A stretch of DNA of 64,000 bases, taken from the NCBI RefSeq assembly GCF_001308875.1, contig NZ_KQ465106.1, positions 124,001 through 188,000 of the forward strand. Direction: 5' to 3'. The notes beneath the pieces were generated by a model. It saw nothing but the letters and a program-made list of their open reading frames with translations. It made no database searches and was not told the origin of the DNA. A program made the position numbers and the translations under genes. Of the stretch, positions 55,018-63,968 are shown piece after piece; position 1 is the first letter of the stretch, and each line of letters opens with the position of its first letter. This DNA comes from Lysinibacillus sp. ZYM-1. Its GTDB lineage: Bacteria; Bacillota; Bacilli; Bacillales_A; Planococcaceae.

Positions 55018-55266
55018 TTACGCTTTTTTAGCAAGGCGAGACTTTTTACGAGCCGCCGCGTTTTTGTGGATAAGTCCTTTTGAAGCTGCTTTATCTAAAG
55101 ATTTGTAAGCTGCTTGTAAAAGTTCTTGTTTGTTTTCAGCATTTTCAGCAACAGCGTTTTCAGCTTTTTTCACTGTAGTACGCATTGCAGATTTAGCTTG
55201 AGAATTAGCAATGTTAGCTTTTTCGTTAACTTTTACGCGTTTAATCGCAGATTTAATGTTTGGCAT
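55018..55266 (-). CDS. rpsT: Ribosomal protein S20
   Basis: An 82-residue, very basic helical protein of the 30S subunit. Typical start [18 protein letters not shown] and end [19 protein letters not shown]. The minus-strand ATG at 55266 is 7 nt after AGGAGG; the frame extends three codons upstream without a better start. Between holA and gpr as in B. subtilis. Confidence 0.97.
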   Translation of the reverse strand: MPNIKSAIKRVKVNEKANIANSQAKSAMRTTVKKAENAVAENAENKQELLQAAYKSLDKAASKGLIHKNAAARKKSRLAKKA

Positions 55267-55338
55267 ATATTTCACCTCCTAAATTAGGTACGAGATGATA
55301 TCTTCTCATTGATTTCTTGTGTCAATACAACAAAAATC

Positions 55339-55367
55339 ATTTTAACAAACGCTAGGCTAAATTGCAA
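55339..55367 (-). promoter_or_regulatory. Candidate rpsT promoter
   Basis: On the minus strand TTGCAA (55367-55362), 17 bp, TAAAAT (55344-55339). A second TTGACA on the same strand nearer the gene lacks a good -10. Confidence 0.55.
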
Positions 55368-55429
55368 TAGATAAATGCAAAGAATATTTACTTGACAGTT
55401 TGAACAAACTACTGCTTGAGGTGATCTGT

Positions 55430-56446
55430 ATGCAAAATTTTAATTGGTATCGGACAGATTTAATCGATGAATCTGAAGAGGTAGTTGTCCATCAGACAAA
55501 AGAACAAAAAGAAAGACTTAAACAATCGAGTGGCGTTCAAATTGAAGATCGAACAGCCGGTCGAGTGAAAATTACGGATGTACTAGTGGATGCTGAAGGT
55601 GAAAAGCAAATTAGCAAAAAAGAAGGTCAATATATTACACTTTCTGTACCGACGCTGACATTAGAAGATCAGGATGGATTTACACAATTGGAGCAAGAAT
55701 TGCTTGGGAATTTTAAAAAAATGCATGAATCGCTCTCCTGGCAAGAGAACGATAAAATTTTAATTATCGGTTTGGGCAATCGCACCATTACCCCTGATGC
55801 AATTGGTCCCTATCTGATTGATCATTTGCATAGTTTAGATGCGATCGATGATAAATTTGTTATGTATGCCCCAGGCGTCACAGGACAAACCGGCTATGAA
55901 ACAGGAGAGTTTGTAGCTGCCATTGCTGAGCGGCTAAAACCCAAATTAGTCATTGTCGTCGATGCACTTGCTACAAGAGCTAGTAATCGACTCTGTAAAA
56001 CCATTCAATTAACGAATACAGGTATACATCCAGGTTCAGGTGTAGGTAATCAACGGCAAGAAATTTCCTATGAAATGCTTGGCATTCCTGTAACAGCCAT
56101 TGGCATACCAACAGTGGTAGATGCCCCAGTATTAATTGCTGATGCTGTAGAAGTCATGCTGCGTTCAATAGCGGCCCGTGTAGCTGAACGTAGTAATCCT
56201 TCATCGAAGCTATCATTATCCTCCTGGCAACCAAATATCGACAAGGAACTTGACATGTCGTTAGTAGAACCTATTTTCGGTGAATGGGCGACATGGACAA
56301 AAGAGGAACGTCAGCAGTTGTTTGAAGAAACCTTCGCAGGCTCGCATAGACAATTGATGGTAACTCCTAAAGAGGCGGACTACTGGATAGATCGCTATGC
56401 AAATTTAGTAGCTTCGATGCTCATGAACTGGGCAAGCGATTTATAA
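55430..56446 (+). CDS. gpr: Germination protease GPR
   Basis: A 338-residue protease that degrades small acid-soluble spore proteins on germination. It is made as a zymogen: the start MQNFNWYRTDLIDESEE is the propeptide region. Landmarks are GLGNRTITPDAIGPYLIDHL, APGVTGQTGYETGEFV, VIVVDALATRASNRLCKTIQ and SGVGNQRQEIS. ATG at 55430 after TTGAGGTGATC. It lies before spoIIP as in B. subtilis. Confidence 0.96.
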   Translation: MQNFNWYRTDLIDESEEVVVHQTKEQKERLKQSSGVQIEDRTAGRVKITDVLVDAEGEKQISKKEGQYITLSVPTLTLEDQDGFTQLEQELLGNFKKMHESLSWQENDKILIIGLGNRTITPDAIGPYLIDHLHSLDAIDDKFVMYAPGVTGQTGYETGEFVAAIAERLKPKLVIVVDALATRASNRLCKTIQLTNTGIHPGSGVGNQRQEISYEMLGIPVTAIGIPTVVDAPVLIADAVEVMLRSIAARVAERSNPSSKLSLSSWQPNIDKELDMSLVEPIFGEWATWTKEERQQLFEETFAGSHRQLMVTPKEADYWIDRYANLVASMLMNWASDL

Positions 56447-56510
56447 AAAATAGCTAGTAATCGACCTTGATATATGCATAAATCAAGAAAAATTTTTACG
56501 TTCTAAAAGA

Positions 56511-56546
56511 CACACCCCCTCCATACGATATGGGGAGGAGGGTGTG
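56511..56546 (+). promoter_or_regulatory. Hairpin masking the spoIIP ribosome binding site
   Basis: CACACCCCCTCC (56511-56522) pairs with GGGGAGGAGGGTGTG (56532-56546) with a small bulge. The right arm is the Shine-Dalgarno sequence of spoIIP. There is no T-run after it, so it is unlikely to be a terminator; it should hide the ribosome binding site unless melted. Confidence 0.65.
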
Positions 56547-56549
56547 ACT

Positions 56550-57386
56550 TTGCTAAAAAAACTACAATGGTCATTTGGTATATTATTGTTCTTTTTCGTA
56601 TTACCTGTCATTGCTGGGCAACTTCCGTTCAACAAGCAAGCATCGACTCCGATTAAACAACCTGAAGATAAACAAGTCGTGTTTGCCGCTACTAATCTAG
56701 AAGAACAAAATGTACTTGAACAAACGAAAGAGCCCGAACCAGATTTAGACCCGTTTAAAGTGTTAGTATTATTTACGCATACTTATGAAGCATACGAACC
56801 GATGGTAAAAGCTGTGAGTGGTAAGGTAGCGACTTCTCATGAAACGGTCAATATTATGAGTCTAAAGGATAAGATTGTGAATCATTTTAATGTAAATGGC
56901 TTAAAGACAGATGTTCTTGATGTAGATATTATGAAAGAATTGCAAGCACAGGGTAAGGGATATCACCAATCCTATGACGTAATGAGACCTTTTCTTAGTA
57001 AGCATCTAGAAACAAATAATTATGATTTAATATTAGATTTACATCGTGATTCTTTAAAACATGATCTTACAACGATCTCATATAATGGGGAAAACTATGC
57101 GAAAATCGCTATCGTTGTTGGGGCAGAGCATGCTAATTACCGCTGGAACACAGCCTATGCAGAAAGTTTATCATCCACATTGAATGCCATTGTTCCGAAA
57201 ATATCAAAAGGTGTTATTTCCAAAAGTGGAGATGGTGTCGATGGAAGATACAATCAAGATTTAGGAAAGCAAATGATGATTATTGAAATTGGTGGGATTG
57301 GCAATACAGAAGAAGAGGTAAATCGAACGATTGCAGTAATCGGGAAAGCCATATCAAAAGCATTTGTTAATGATTCAAAAAAATAA
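56550..57386 (+). CDS. spoIIP: Stage II sporulation protein P
   Basis: A 278-residue membrane-anchored amidase/endopeptidase of the SpoIID-SpoIIM-SpoIIP engulfment machine. An N-terminal span (FGILLFFFVLPVIAGQL) at about 8-24 is followed by a linker and the amidase-3-like domain with LVLFTHTYEAYEP, DLHRDSLKHDLTT and MMIIEIGGIGNTEEEV. TTG at 56550 is favoured, 9 nt after GGGGAGGAGG; GTG 56544 lies at the base of the hairpin. Confidence 0.93.
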   Translation: MLKKLQWSFGILLFFFVLPVIAGQLPFNKQASTPIKQPEDKQVVFAATNLEEQNVLEQTKEPEPDLDPFKVLVLFTHTYEAYEPMVKAVSGKVATSHETVNIMSLKDKIVNHFNVNGLKTDVLDVDIMKELQAQGKGYHQSYDVMRPFLSKHLETNNYDLILDLHRDSLKHDLTTISYNGENYAKIAIVVGAEHANYRWNTAYAESLSSTLNAIVPKISKGVISKSGDGVDGRYNQDLGKQMMIIEIGGIGNTEEEVNRTIAVIGKAISKAFVNDSKK

Positions 57387-57396
57387 AATTATTATT

Positions 57397-57430
57397 AAAA
57401 AAGTGAGGCTCTTGTAGGCTCACTTTTTAA
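57397..57430 (+). terminator. Terminator of spoIIP
   Basis: AAAAGTGAG and CTCACTTTT form a 9-bp stem, with T after it. It is 10 bases beyond the stop codon. Confidence 0.8.
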
Positions 57431-57467
57431 TATTCTATCATAATAAATTTTCCAGAAAAAAATCTAA

Positions 57468-57581
57468 TTATTGGGCTTTCCATTGCTCAGTTCTTGTCTT
57501 ATAATTTTCAAGTTGGCTCACGATTTTAATGAATGAAGGCATATGCAAATAAGGTGAAAGAGCTTTTGTAGTATCTACCAT
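57468..57581 (-). CDS. Possible 37-residue ORF or gene remnant
   Basis: In the 367-base gap before the acyltransferase gene, the minus strand has an ORF beginning MVDTTKALSPYLHMPSF and continuing with IKIVSQLENYKTR. The composition looks like real protein rather than random translation, and the ATG follows AAAAGG, but there is an in-frame stop just upstream and the length suggests the end of a lost gene. The rest of the gap (57582-57799) holds only the ribosome binding site region of the next gene. Confidence 0.35.
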   Translation of the reverse strand: MVDTTKALSPYLHMPSFIKIVSQLENYKTRTEQWKAQ

Positions 57582-57799
57582 TTATGGTAATGCCTTTTTA
57601 CACATACATATGTAGAGGATGAATTTTTTTAAGAGATTAGAAAAGTAATGACATTCAATATTTATCTAAAACTTTTATCGTTTCTCAAACGTCAAACATA
57701 TAAGTGAACAAACTAAAAAATTTGAGAGGGGATGATGTTCAATCAAGATATTTCATTACTTGACAACAGGTTTTATAGATTATTGAAGGAAGGAATAGT

Positions 57800-59692
57800 A
57801 TGTCAGGCAAGTCATTAAATCATCGTTACATTCCTGGACTAGACGGGATTCGAGCATTAGCCGTATTAGCAGTTATTGCTTATCATTTTAACTTCAGTTG
57901 GGCTAGAGGTGGCTTTTTAGGAGTTGACATCTTTTTTGTACTATCAGGCTATTTGATCACCTCTACCATTTTACCTTTAAAGGGCAACCAATTAACAGTC
58001 AGTCTAAAGAAATTTTGGATTGGACGATTTAGACGTTTACTACCAGCTGCCTACGTTATGATTATTACATCGTTTGTTTGGGCAATGCTCTTTCATAAAG
58101 AGCTTCTTCATACATTACGTGGAGATGCACTGTCTTCTATTTTCTATTCAAGTAATTGGTGGTTCATCTTTCATAAACTCTCTTATTTTGATAGTTTTGG
58201 TTCTCCATCACCCTTAAAAAATTTATGGTCATTAGCCATTGAAGAACAATTTTATGTGATTTGGCCATTGCTCTTAATGATTGGGCTTTATGTTGTGAAA
58301 AAACAAAGTAAACTAGCAAAGATTGTTTTTATTGGTGCTATTTGCTCAGCATTATTAATGGCGACACTGTACCAGCCAGGTGCTGATCCAAGTCGTGTAT
58401 ATTATGGAACGGACACACGCTGTTTTGAATTATTAATTGGCTGTTGGTTAGCGCTTGTTTGGCCAATGAAAAGACTATCAGCACAAAAACTTTCAATAAG
58501 CCATATGAAGAAGTTAAATGGTATAAGCTTTATTACGTTTACTATTTTTCTTGTCAGCATTATGTATGTTGATGAATTTCAAACATTCCTCTATAGAGGG
58601 GGGATGTTCCTATTTTGCTTGAATGCAGCAGTATTAATTGCTTGTATTTGTCACCCAGTCAGCATTTTGGGGAGAATGCTTGCGTGGAAACCACTTTGTT
58701 GGATTGGCTCACGATCCTACGGAATTTATCTTTGGCATTATCCTGTCATGGTTTTAGGTACACCTATACATGAAATTGGTAACCCCTCCTATTGGCGAAT
58801 TGCGCTTCAGATAATACTCATCGTGACGATTGCAGAACTTTCCTATCGCTTCATTGAAATGCCTATCCGTAAAGAAGGATTCTGGGCATATTATCGAAAA
58901 TATCTAGTCTTTAATAAAAATAAATGGGAAAGCCTCACATTTTCAAGAAAAGTATCAGCTGTCATGGTTCCGCTTTTCCTCCTTGTGTTTTTCACAGGGA
59001 TCACAGGGGTTGTGGGGGAAGGCCAGCAAAGTTCAACGGATTCGTATCCAACTGCCGTTAAAATTAATGGAGATGCACCTACAACCAATCAAATAGAACA
59101 TGACAAACAACCAGACACACCGAACGACGATCCTTCGACTAATAAGGAAGATGTGGCTGATGTTCCAGATATAGAAACACCAAAGCCAGAAGAAAACGAA
59201 GCGAATGTTGCGCCTGAGAAAGATGATTTTTATCAAAACATACTGGCAATTGGTGATTCGGTTATGATCGATATAGCAACGAGCTTACATAAGGTTTTTC
59301 CGAACATTACAATCGATGGGAAGATAGGTCGTCAAGTTTCACAAGCTGTCAAACTAGCACCAAATTATGCGAGTTTTAATCAAGCCAATCATGCAGTAAT
59401 TATCCAATTGGGGACAAATGGCTATTTTACGAATGACCAAATAGATACACTTCTTGGGGCATTTGCAAATGCAGATATTTATTTAGTGAATACACGTGTG
59501 CCCCGTTCATGGGAAGGGAAAGTGAATGAAGCTTTACTTCAAAAAGCAGAGGAGCATGAAAATATTACACTAATTGACTGGCATGCCGCAGCGCTTAATC
59601 ATCCAGAATATTTTGCTCCTGATGGTGTTCATTTAGAGAAAAAAGGTGTAGAAGTTTTAACAAATCTTATTCAACAATCCATAGACAATTAA
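57800..59692 (+). CDS. OatA-like acyltransferase-3 / SGNH membrane protein
   Basis: A 630-residue protein. The N-terminal acyltransferase-3 domain (about 1-400) has about ten spans and starts YIPGLDGIRALAVLAVIAYH, with SLAIEEQFYVIWPLLL near 146. A Pro/Asp/Glu/Asn-rich linker spans about 415-475, and a C-terminal SGNH esterase-like domain has ILAIGDSVMIDIATSL and the Asp-x-x-His pair in APDGVHLEKKG. This is the layout of peptidoglycan O-acetyltransferases (OatA). ATG after GGAAGGAAT. It is placed between spoIIP and lepA, which are neighbours in B. subtilis. Acceptor inferred only. Confidence 0.88.
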   Translation: MSGKSLNHRYIPGLDGIRALAVLAVIAYHFNFSWARGGFLGVDIFFVLSGYLITSTILPLKGNQLTVSLKKFWIGRFRRLLPAAYVMIITSFVWAMLFHKELLHTLRGDALSSIFYSSNWWFIFHKLSYFDSFGSPSPLKNLWSLAIEEQFYVIWPLLLMIGLYVVKKQSKLAKIVFIGAICSALLMATLYQPGADPSRVYYGTDTRCFELLIGCWLALVWPMKRLSAQKLSISHMKKLNGISFITFTIFLVSIMYVDEFQTFLYRGGMFLFCLNAAVLIACICHPVSILGRMLAWKPLCWIGSRSYGIYLWHYPVMVLGTPIHEIGNPSYWRIALQIILIVTIAELSYRFIEMPIRKEGFWAYYRKYLVFNKNKWESLTFSRKVSAVMVPLFLLVFFTGITGVVGEGQQSSTDSYPTAVKINGDAPTTNQIEHDKQPDTPNDDPSTNKEDVADVPDIETPKPEENEANVAPEKDDFYQNILAIGDSVMIDIATSLHKVFPNITIDGKIGRQVSQAVKLAPNYASFNQANHAVIIQLGTNGYFTNDQIDTLLGAFANADIYLVNTRVPRSWEGKVNEALLQKAEEHENITLIDWHAAALNHPEYFAPDGVHLEKKGVEVLTNLIQQSIDN

Positions 59693-59700
59693 AGTAATGT

Positions 59701-59746
59701 AAAAAGTCAGTATACACAGCTTTGTCTGAGTAACTGACTTTTTTTA
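59701..59746 (+). terminator. Terminator of the acyltransferase gene
   Basis: AAAAAGTCAGT and ACTGACTTTTT form an 11-bp stem with a T-run. The PP2C-like remnant begins within its right arm. Confidence 0.85.
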
Positions 59747-60281
59747 CATATCAAAAGTTGTTTGAATTGCTAGAAGAAAAAATAGTAAGTATGTTTCAAT
59801 CTAAGGAGTTTTTATCCATTTGTAAAAATGTTAGAGGGGAAACAGCTTGCTTAATTATGGCTAGAAAAGGTAAATATTGTTGGTGGCTTTCAGTTGGAGA
59901 TTGTATTTTTTATTTATGCCATCCTGAACTATCTACACTCGGTCAATACCAAGTCAATCAAAGACAAATTTTTGAATGGATTGGACAAGTTAACACATTC
60001 GAACAGGATGTACCATGCTATAGTGTGGGAATTAAGGAATTAAGGAATTAAGACAAGGAGAAAATTGCTTTCTTCTAACGACTGATGGGTTAATTGAATG
60101 CCCGAATGAACCTTATGCAAATCCGAAAGATATTTTTAATTCTTTCATTTTCCCTCATGATGATGAAAGCATCCGATCCATATTAAGAAACATCCAAGCT
60201 AACAATGTCAGAGATAGCACAACAATTGTTTTTTGGAAAGTTATTATATCAAAGGAAGCCGCTAAACCAAGTAATCAATAA
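59740..60281 (+). pseudogene. PP2C-type phosphatase remnant, 5' truncated and frameshifted
   Basis: Two overlapping frames together encode the last two thirds of a PP2C-family domain. The first frame (from about 59740) reads GETACLIMARKGKYCWWLSVGDCIFYL, stopping at 60049-60051. The second frame continues QGENCFLLTTDGLIECPNEP and RDSTTIVFWK to a stop at 60279-60281. The N-terminal metal-binding part (DGxG) is absent and no start with a ribosome binding site exists. The frame changes exactly inside a triple 8-bp repeat; with two copies the frames would join as VGIKELRQGENC. Residues before and after are separated here by the tract. Confidence 0.78.
60028..60051 (+). repeat. GGAATTAA octamer, three tandem copies
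   Basis: Three perfect copies at 60028, 60036 and 60044. An 8-bp unit is not a multiple of three, so each gain or loss shifts the reading frame of the PP2C-like sequence. Two copies restore it. Confidence 0.95.
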
Positions 60282-60290
60282 GTTGAATTG

Positions 60291-60339
60291 AAATCATATA
60301 AAAAAGAGGTGAAAAGTAGATCTCTTTTTTATATGATTT
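60291..60339 (+). terminator. Terminator after the PP2C remnant
   Basis: AAATCATATAAAAAAGAG and CTCTTTTTTATATGATTT form a perfect 18-bp stem around a 13-base loop. The next 180 bases to the lepA promoter hold nothing recognised. Confidence 0.8.
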
Positions 60340-60523
60340 CATGTATAATAATACGGCTAGTAAATTTACATACGTATTAGACACATTGATTAGCATTTCT
60401 CCTCAACCTTTCACTCCAACCCCAACTTATTTATCTGCATTTATATACTTCATACTGTAAAATCTAAAAACAGTAGTAAACATTGAAAGTATTGATAGTA
60501 TAGGCTTTCTAGTCCAGTTGCTG

Positions 60524-60553
60524 TTGTACTTTGCATACCGTTCATAGTATAAT
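60524..60553 (+). promoter_or_regulatory. Candidate lepA promoter
   Basis: TTGTAC (60524-60529), 18 bp, TATAAT (60548-60553), 15 bases before the ribosome binding site TAGGAG. Confidence 0.65.
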
Positions 60554-60582
60554 TCATTATAGTTTAATTAGGAGTGGAAAAG

Positions 60583-62409
60583 ATGAACCGAGAAGCACGT
60601 TTAAAACGACAAGAGAATATTCGAAATTTCTCTATTATTGCACATATTGACCACGGGAAATCAACGCTTGCTGACCGTATTTTAGAGCAAACAAAATCAT
60701 TAACATCCCGTGAAATGAAAGCACAGCTCCTCGACTCAATGGATTTAGAGCGTGAGCGAGGTATTACGATCAAACTAAATGCAGTTCAATTAAAGTACGA
60801 AGCGAAAAACGGCGAAGTGTATACATTCCATTTAATCGACACACCTGGACACGTCGATTTCACATATGAGGTTTCCCGTAGTTTAGCTGCTTGTGAGGGT
60901 GCCATTTTAGTAGTGGACGCTGCACAAGGTATTGAAGCGCAAACACTTGCAAATGTTTATTTAGCCCTTGATAATGATTTAGAAATTTTACCTGTTATTA
61001 ATAAAATTGATTTACCAGCAGCAGATCCTGAGCGCGTACGCCAAGAAGTGGAGGATGTTATCGGGTTAGATGCATCTGAAGCAGTATTAGCTTCTGCTAA
61101 AGCAGGTATTGGCATTGAGGATATTTTAGAGCAAATCGTTGAAAAAGTACCAGCACCAACAGGTGATCCGGACGCACCTCTACAAGCTTTAATTTTTGAC
61201 TCAGTTTATGATGCCTATAAAGGTGTTATCATATCTATTCGTGTTATCAACGGTACCATAAAGCCGGGTGATAAAATTAAAATGATGGCAACAGGTGCGG
61301 AGTTCGAAGTGATTGAAGTTGGGGTACATACACCAAAAGTTGTGCCACAAGATGAATTAACGGTTGGGGATGTAGGTTACTTGACAGCATCCATTAAAAA
61401 TGTAGGCGACACACGCGTAGGGGATACGGTAACCTATGCTAATCGTCCTGCAACTGAACCTTTAGCAGGTTACCGTCGCTTGAACCCAATGGTTTACTGT
61501 GGCTTATACCCAATCGATACAGCTAAATATAATGATTTACGTGAAGCTTTAGAAAAATTAGAGCTAAATGACTCGGCTCTACAGTATGAGCCTGAGACAT
61601 CTCAAGCACTTGGTTTTGGTTTCCGTTGTGGATTCTTAGGATTACTACATATGGAGATTATCCAGGAGCGTATTGAGCGTGAATTTAATATTGACCTAAT
61701 TACAACAGCGCCGTCGGTAATTTACGAAGTCCATATGACAGATGGTTCTTCCATCAAAGTAGATAATCCATCCTTTATGCCAGATCCGCAAAAAATTGAT
61801 CGTGTTGAGGAACCATATGTAAAAGCTACAATTATGGTGCCAAATGATTATGTTGGAGCGGTCATGGAGCTTTGTCAAATGAAGCGTGGTAATTTCATGA
61901 CAATGGATTATATTGATACATCTCGTGTAAGTATTATTTACGAAATGCCTTTAGCAGAAATTGTTTATGATTTCTTTGACTATTTGAAATCCAATACGAA
62001 GGGTTATGCATCATTTGACTATGAACTAATTGGTTACCAGCCATCTAAATTAGTGAAAATGGATATTTTACTAAATGGTGAGCAAGTCGATGCATTAAGC
62101 TTTATCGTACACCGTGACTTTGCATATGATCGTGGTAAAATTATCGTTGAAAAACTAAAGGAATTAATCCCACGTCAACAATTTGAAGTGCCAATTCAAG
62201 CAGCAGTTGGACAAAAAATTGTGGCGCGTTCAACAATTAAAGCTATCCGTAAAAACGTTTTAGCAAAATGTTACGGTGGGGATATCTCACGTAAACGTAA
62301 ACTTCTTGATAAACAAAAAGAAGGTAAAAAACGTATGAAACAAGTAGGTTCAGTCGAAGTTCCTCAAGAGGCATTCATGGCTGTACTGAAGATGGATGAT
62401 ACGAAGTAA
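60583..62409 (+). CDS. lepA: Elongation factor 4 (back-translocating GTPase)
   Basis: A 608-residue translation GTPase. P-loop [14 protein letters not shown] near 18-31, switch [25 protein letters not shown] (switch II), NKIDLP (G4), the EF-G-like domains including [14 protein letters not shown], and the LepA-specific C-terminal domain ending [23 protein letters not shown] at 60583, 8 nt after TAGGAG; a GTG at 60574 overlaps that site. Confidence 0.98.
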   Translation: MNREARLKRQENIRNFSIIAHIDHGKSTLADRILEQTKSLTSREMKAQLLDSMDLERERGITIKLNAVQLKYEAKNGEVYTFHLIDTPGHVDFTYEVSRSLAACEGAILVVDAAQGIEAQTLANVYLALDNDLEILPVINKIDLPAADPERVRQEVEDVIGLDASEAVLASAKAGIGIEDILEQIVEKVPAPTGDPDAPLQALIFDSVYDAYKGVIISIRVINGTIKPGDKIKMMATGAEFEVIEVGVHTPKVVPQDELTVGDVGYLTASIKNVGDTRVGDTVTYANRPATEPLAGYRRLNPMVYCGLYPIDTAKYNDLREALEKLELNDSALQYEPETSQALGFGFRCGFLGLLHMEIIQERIEREFNIDLITTAPSVIYEVHMTDGSSIKVDNPSFMPDPQKIDRVEEPYVKATIMVPNDYVGAVMELCQMKRGNFMTMDYIDTSRVSIIYEMPLAEIVYDFFDYLKSNTKGYASFDYELIGYQPSKLVKMDILLNGEQVDALSFIVHRDFAYDRGKIIVEKLKELIPRQQFEVPIQAAVGQKIVARSTIKAIRKNVLAKCYGGDISRKRKLLDKQKEGKKRMKQVGSVEVPQEAFMAVLKMDDTK

Positions 62410-62461
62410 CGTTGAAATAGCAGTGTTTATAGGGGTTTGAAATAAGTGTTTTTATATCAAT

Positions 62462-62491
62462 TTGGTGGGGTTCCCCACCAATTCCCCACCA
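62462..62491. repeat. Palindrome and direct repeat beyond lepA
   Basis: TTGGTGGGGTTCCCCACCAA (62462-62481) is a 9-bp-arm palindrome. Its right half TTCCCCACCA is repeated at 62482-62491, then A-rich sequence follows. It lies between the lepA stop and the end of the integrase remnant, where a phage attachment site would be expected. It may equally terminate lepA, but lacks a T-run. Confidence 0.6.
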
Positions 62492-62518
62492 TAAAAAAAT
62501 ACGTTAGAAATTCTTTTC

Positions 62519-63460
62519 TTATATATCTTGAGCAAATGAATCAAAGATGTTTGCCGCATCTCTAGCCATTTTCTCAGTGAGGTGGACATAGCGATCTTCT
62601 GTGACAGCAGCTCTGCTATGTCCTAATCTTTTTTGGACGGTTTTTATTGGCTGTCCACTTTCAATTAACATTGTTGCATGAGTATGACGTAAAGAATTGT
62701 AATTGAAATCGATGCCTAGTTTTTTTCTTATTAATTCTCTTGTTTGATACTTTATAACAGCAGGGGTGTAATGCTCTCCATTTTCTTTTTTACAAACAAA
62801 ATCATGATCAGGGTCTTGAAGTTAAAATTCTCCATACTTTAATCGATTTTCAATTTGTTTCTTTTTGGCTTTCTTTAATATCTCCATTAAAGTTCTGCCA
62901 ACTGGAATAGTACGATATCAGGATTTAGATTTTGGGGTAGCAACAACCCATTTAAAATATTCTTTTCCATTTTCATCTGTAATCTTTTTATTAATTAATT
63001 GCTGTTCAATTGCTACTGTCATTTCATCGAAGTTTATATGCTTCCATTCAAGTCCACATAATTCTCCAACTCGAACTCCACAATGAAATCCTATATGAAA
63101 TGGTAAATAGAATGGATGATCCTCATTTACTTTCTCATTCAAGAGTCTTAAATTTTCTTTTGATTGTATTTTTATATCATCTTTAGTCGGCTTACGGTCC
63201 TTTTCTTTTAATAACTCAACATATTGCATTGGATTTTCATTTATATACTTATAAGGATAAACAGCTTGCTTCAATGATTTGTTGAGTATTCCTTGTATGA
63301 TACTAATTGTTTGTCTAGCCAGCCCTTCCCGTACTTTTAAATGCATGAATTGTTGTAAAACATGTGGGATAAGAGATTTCAATTTATATTTACCGATGTG
63401 TGGCAAAATGTGATTTTTAATCGTAATTGTACGTATTCTATTTGCTAGAACATAAGAAAA
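62519..63460 (-). pseudogene. Phage-type tyrosine recombinase (integrase), broken
   Basis: One minus-strand frame, open apart from two nonsense codons (TGA at about 62918, TAA at about 62822), encodes an integrase: the core-binding part TITIKNHILPHIGKYKLKSL, the catalytic arginine region FHCGVRVGELCGLEWKHI, and after both stops the box SLRHTHATML, then LGHSRAAVTEDRYVHLTEKM with the tyrosine. The end is intact. The N-terminal DNA-binding domain is missing: the frame closes at 63461-63463, where endolysin sequence on the other strand begins. Nonfunctional unless read through. Confidence 0.88.
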
Positions 63461-63463
63461 TCA

Positions 63464-63925
63464 TGTAAGGTCAAATCACGCCTAGCATGGGACATCGCTG
63501 TTTGCCCGCCACAAACTTTGTATGATGTAACAACACTAAGTCGAGTAGGGGCTATTGCACGAAAGCTTGGCATTACATGGGGTGGAGATTGGACAGGTAA
63601 TATTGACCGTCCTCACTTTGAAGTTAAGTCGAATTGGATTATGCCAAAAGGATACAAAATTGAAGGACAAGTGATTATTCCAACCAATAGCAAATATCAA
63701 GTGCAGTTAATTGTGGAGGACAATAAACCTAAACCAATTGTAAAGGATGATGATAAAATGCAATTTACAAATGAAACTCTAAAAGCTGCAGTTCGTGACT
63801 ACCTCAAACAAGCAGTGGACAAAAAGCTTATTGATAAATCACATCTTGAAAAATTTGACGCTGGTACACTGACTAACGGTGATTTAAAGGGATTGGAAAT
63901 TATCATTGCACAACGTAGCGCATGA
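63464..63925 (+). pseudogene. M15-family endolysin (L-Ala-D-Glu peptidase) fragment
   Basis: Open frame from about 63464 encodes the second half of an M15C peptidase: RLAWDIAVCPPQTLYDVTTL, then VGAIARKLGITWGGDWTG and NIDRPHFEVK with a zinc histidine. It continues into a linker (KPKPIVKDDDK) and a C-terminal domain with ETLKAAVRDYLKQAV, which may bind cell wall. The first zinc ligand segment (S-x-H) is missing, and the TTG at 63518 that could start translation lies after it. Right-hand survivor of a prophage whose middle is deleted. Confidence 0.78.
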
Positions 63926-63930
63926 CATTA

Positions 63931-63968
63931 AAGGACCGTTACCTTAATTGGTAATGGGCTTTTTTTAA
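63931..63968 (+). terminator. Terminator after the endolysin fragment
   Basis: ACCGTTACC and GGTAATGGG (G-T closing) pair around TTAATT, followed by CTTTTTTT. Confidence 0.82.

Noticed and set aside
63518-63925. Complete gene starting at TTG 63518
   Set aside because: The homology to M15 endolysins begins upstream in the same frame, so the ORF is the tail of a truncated gene.
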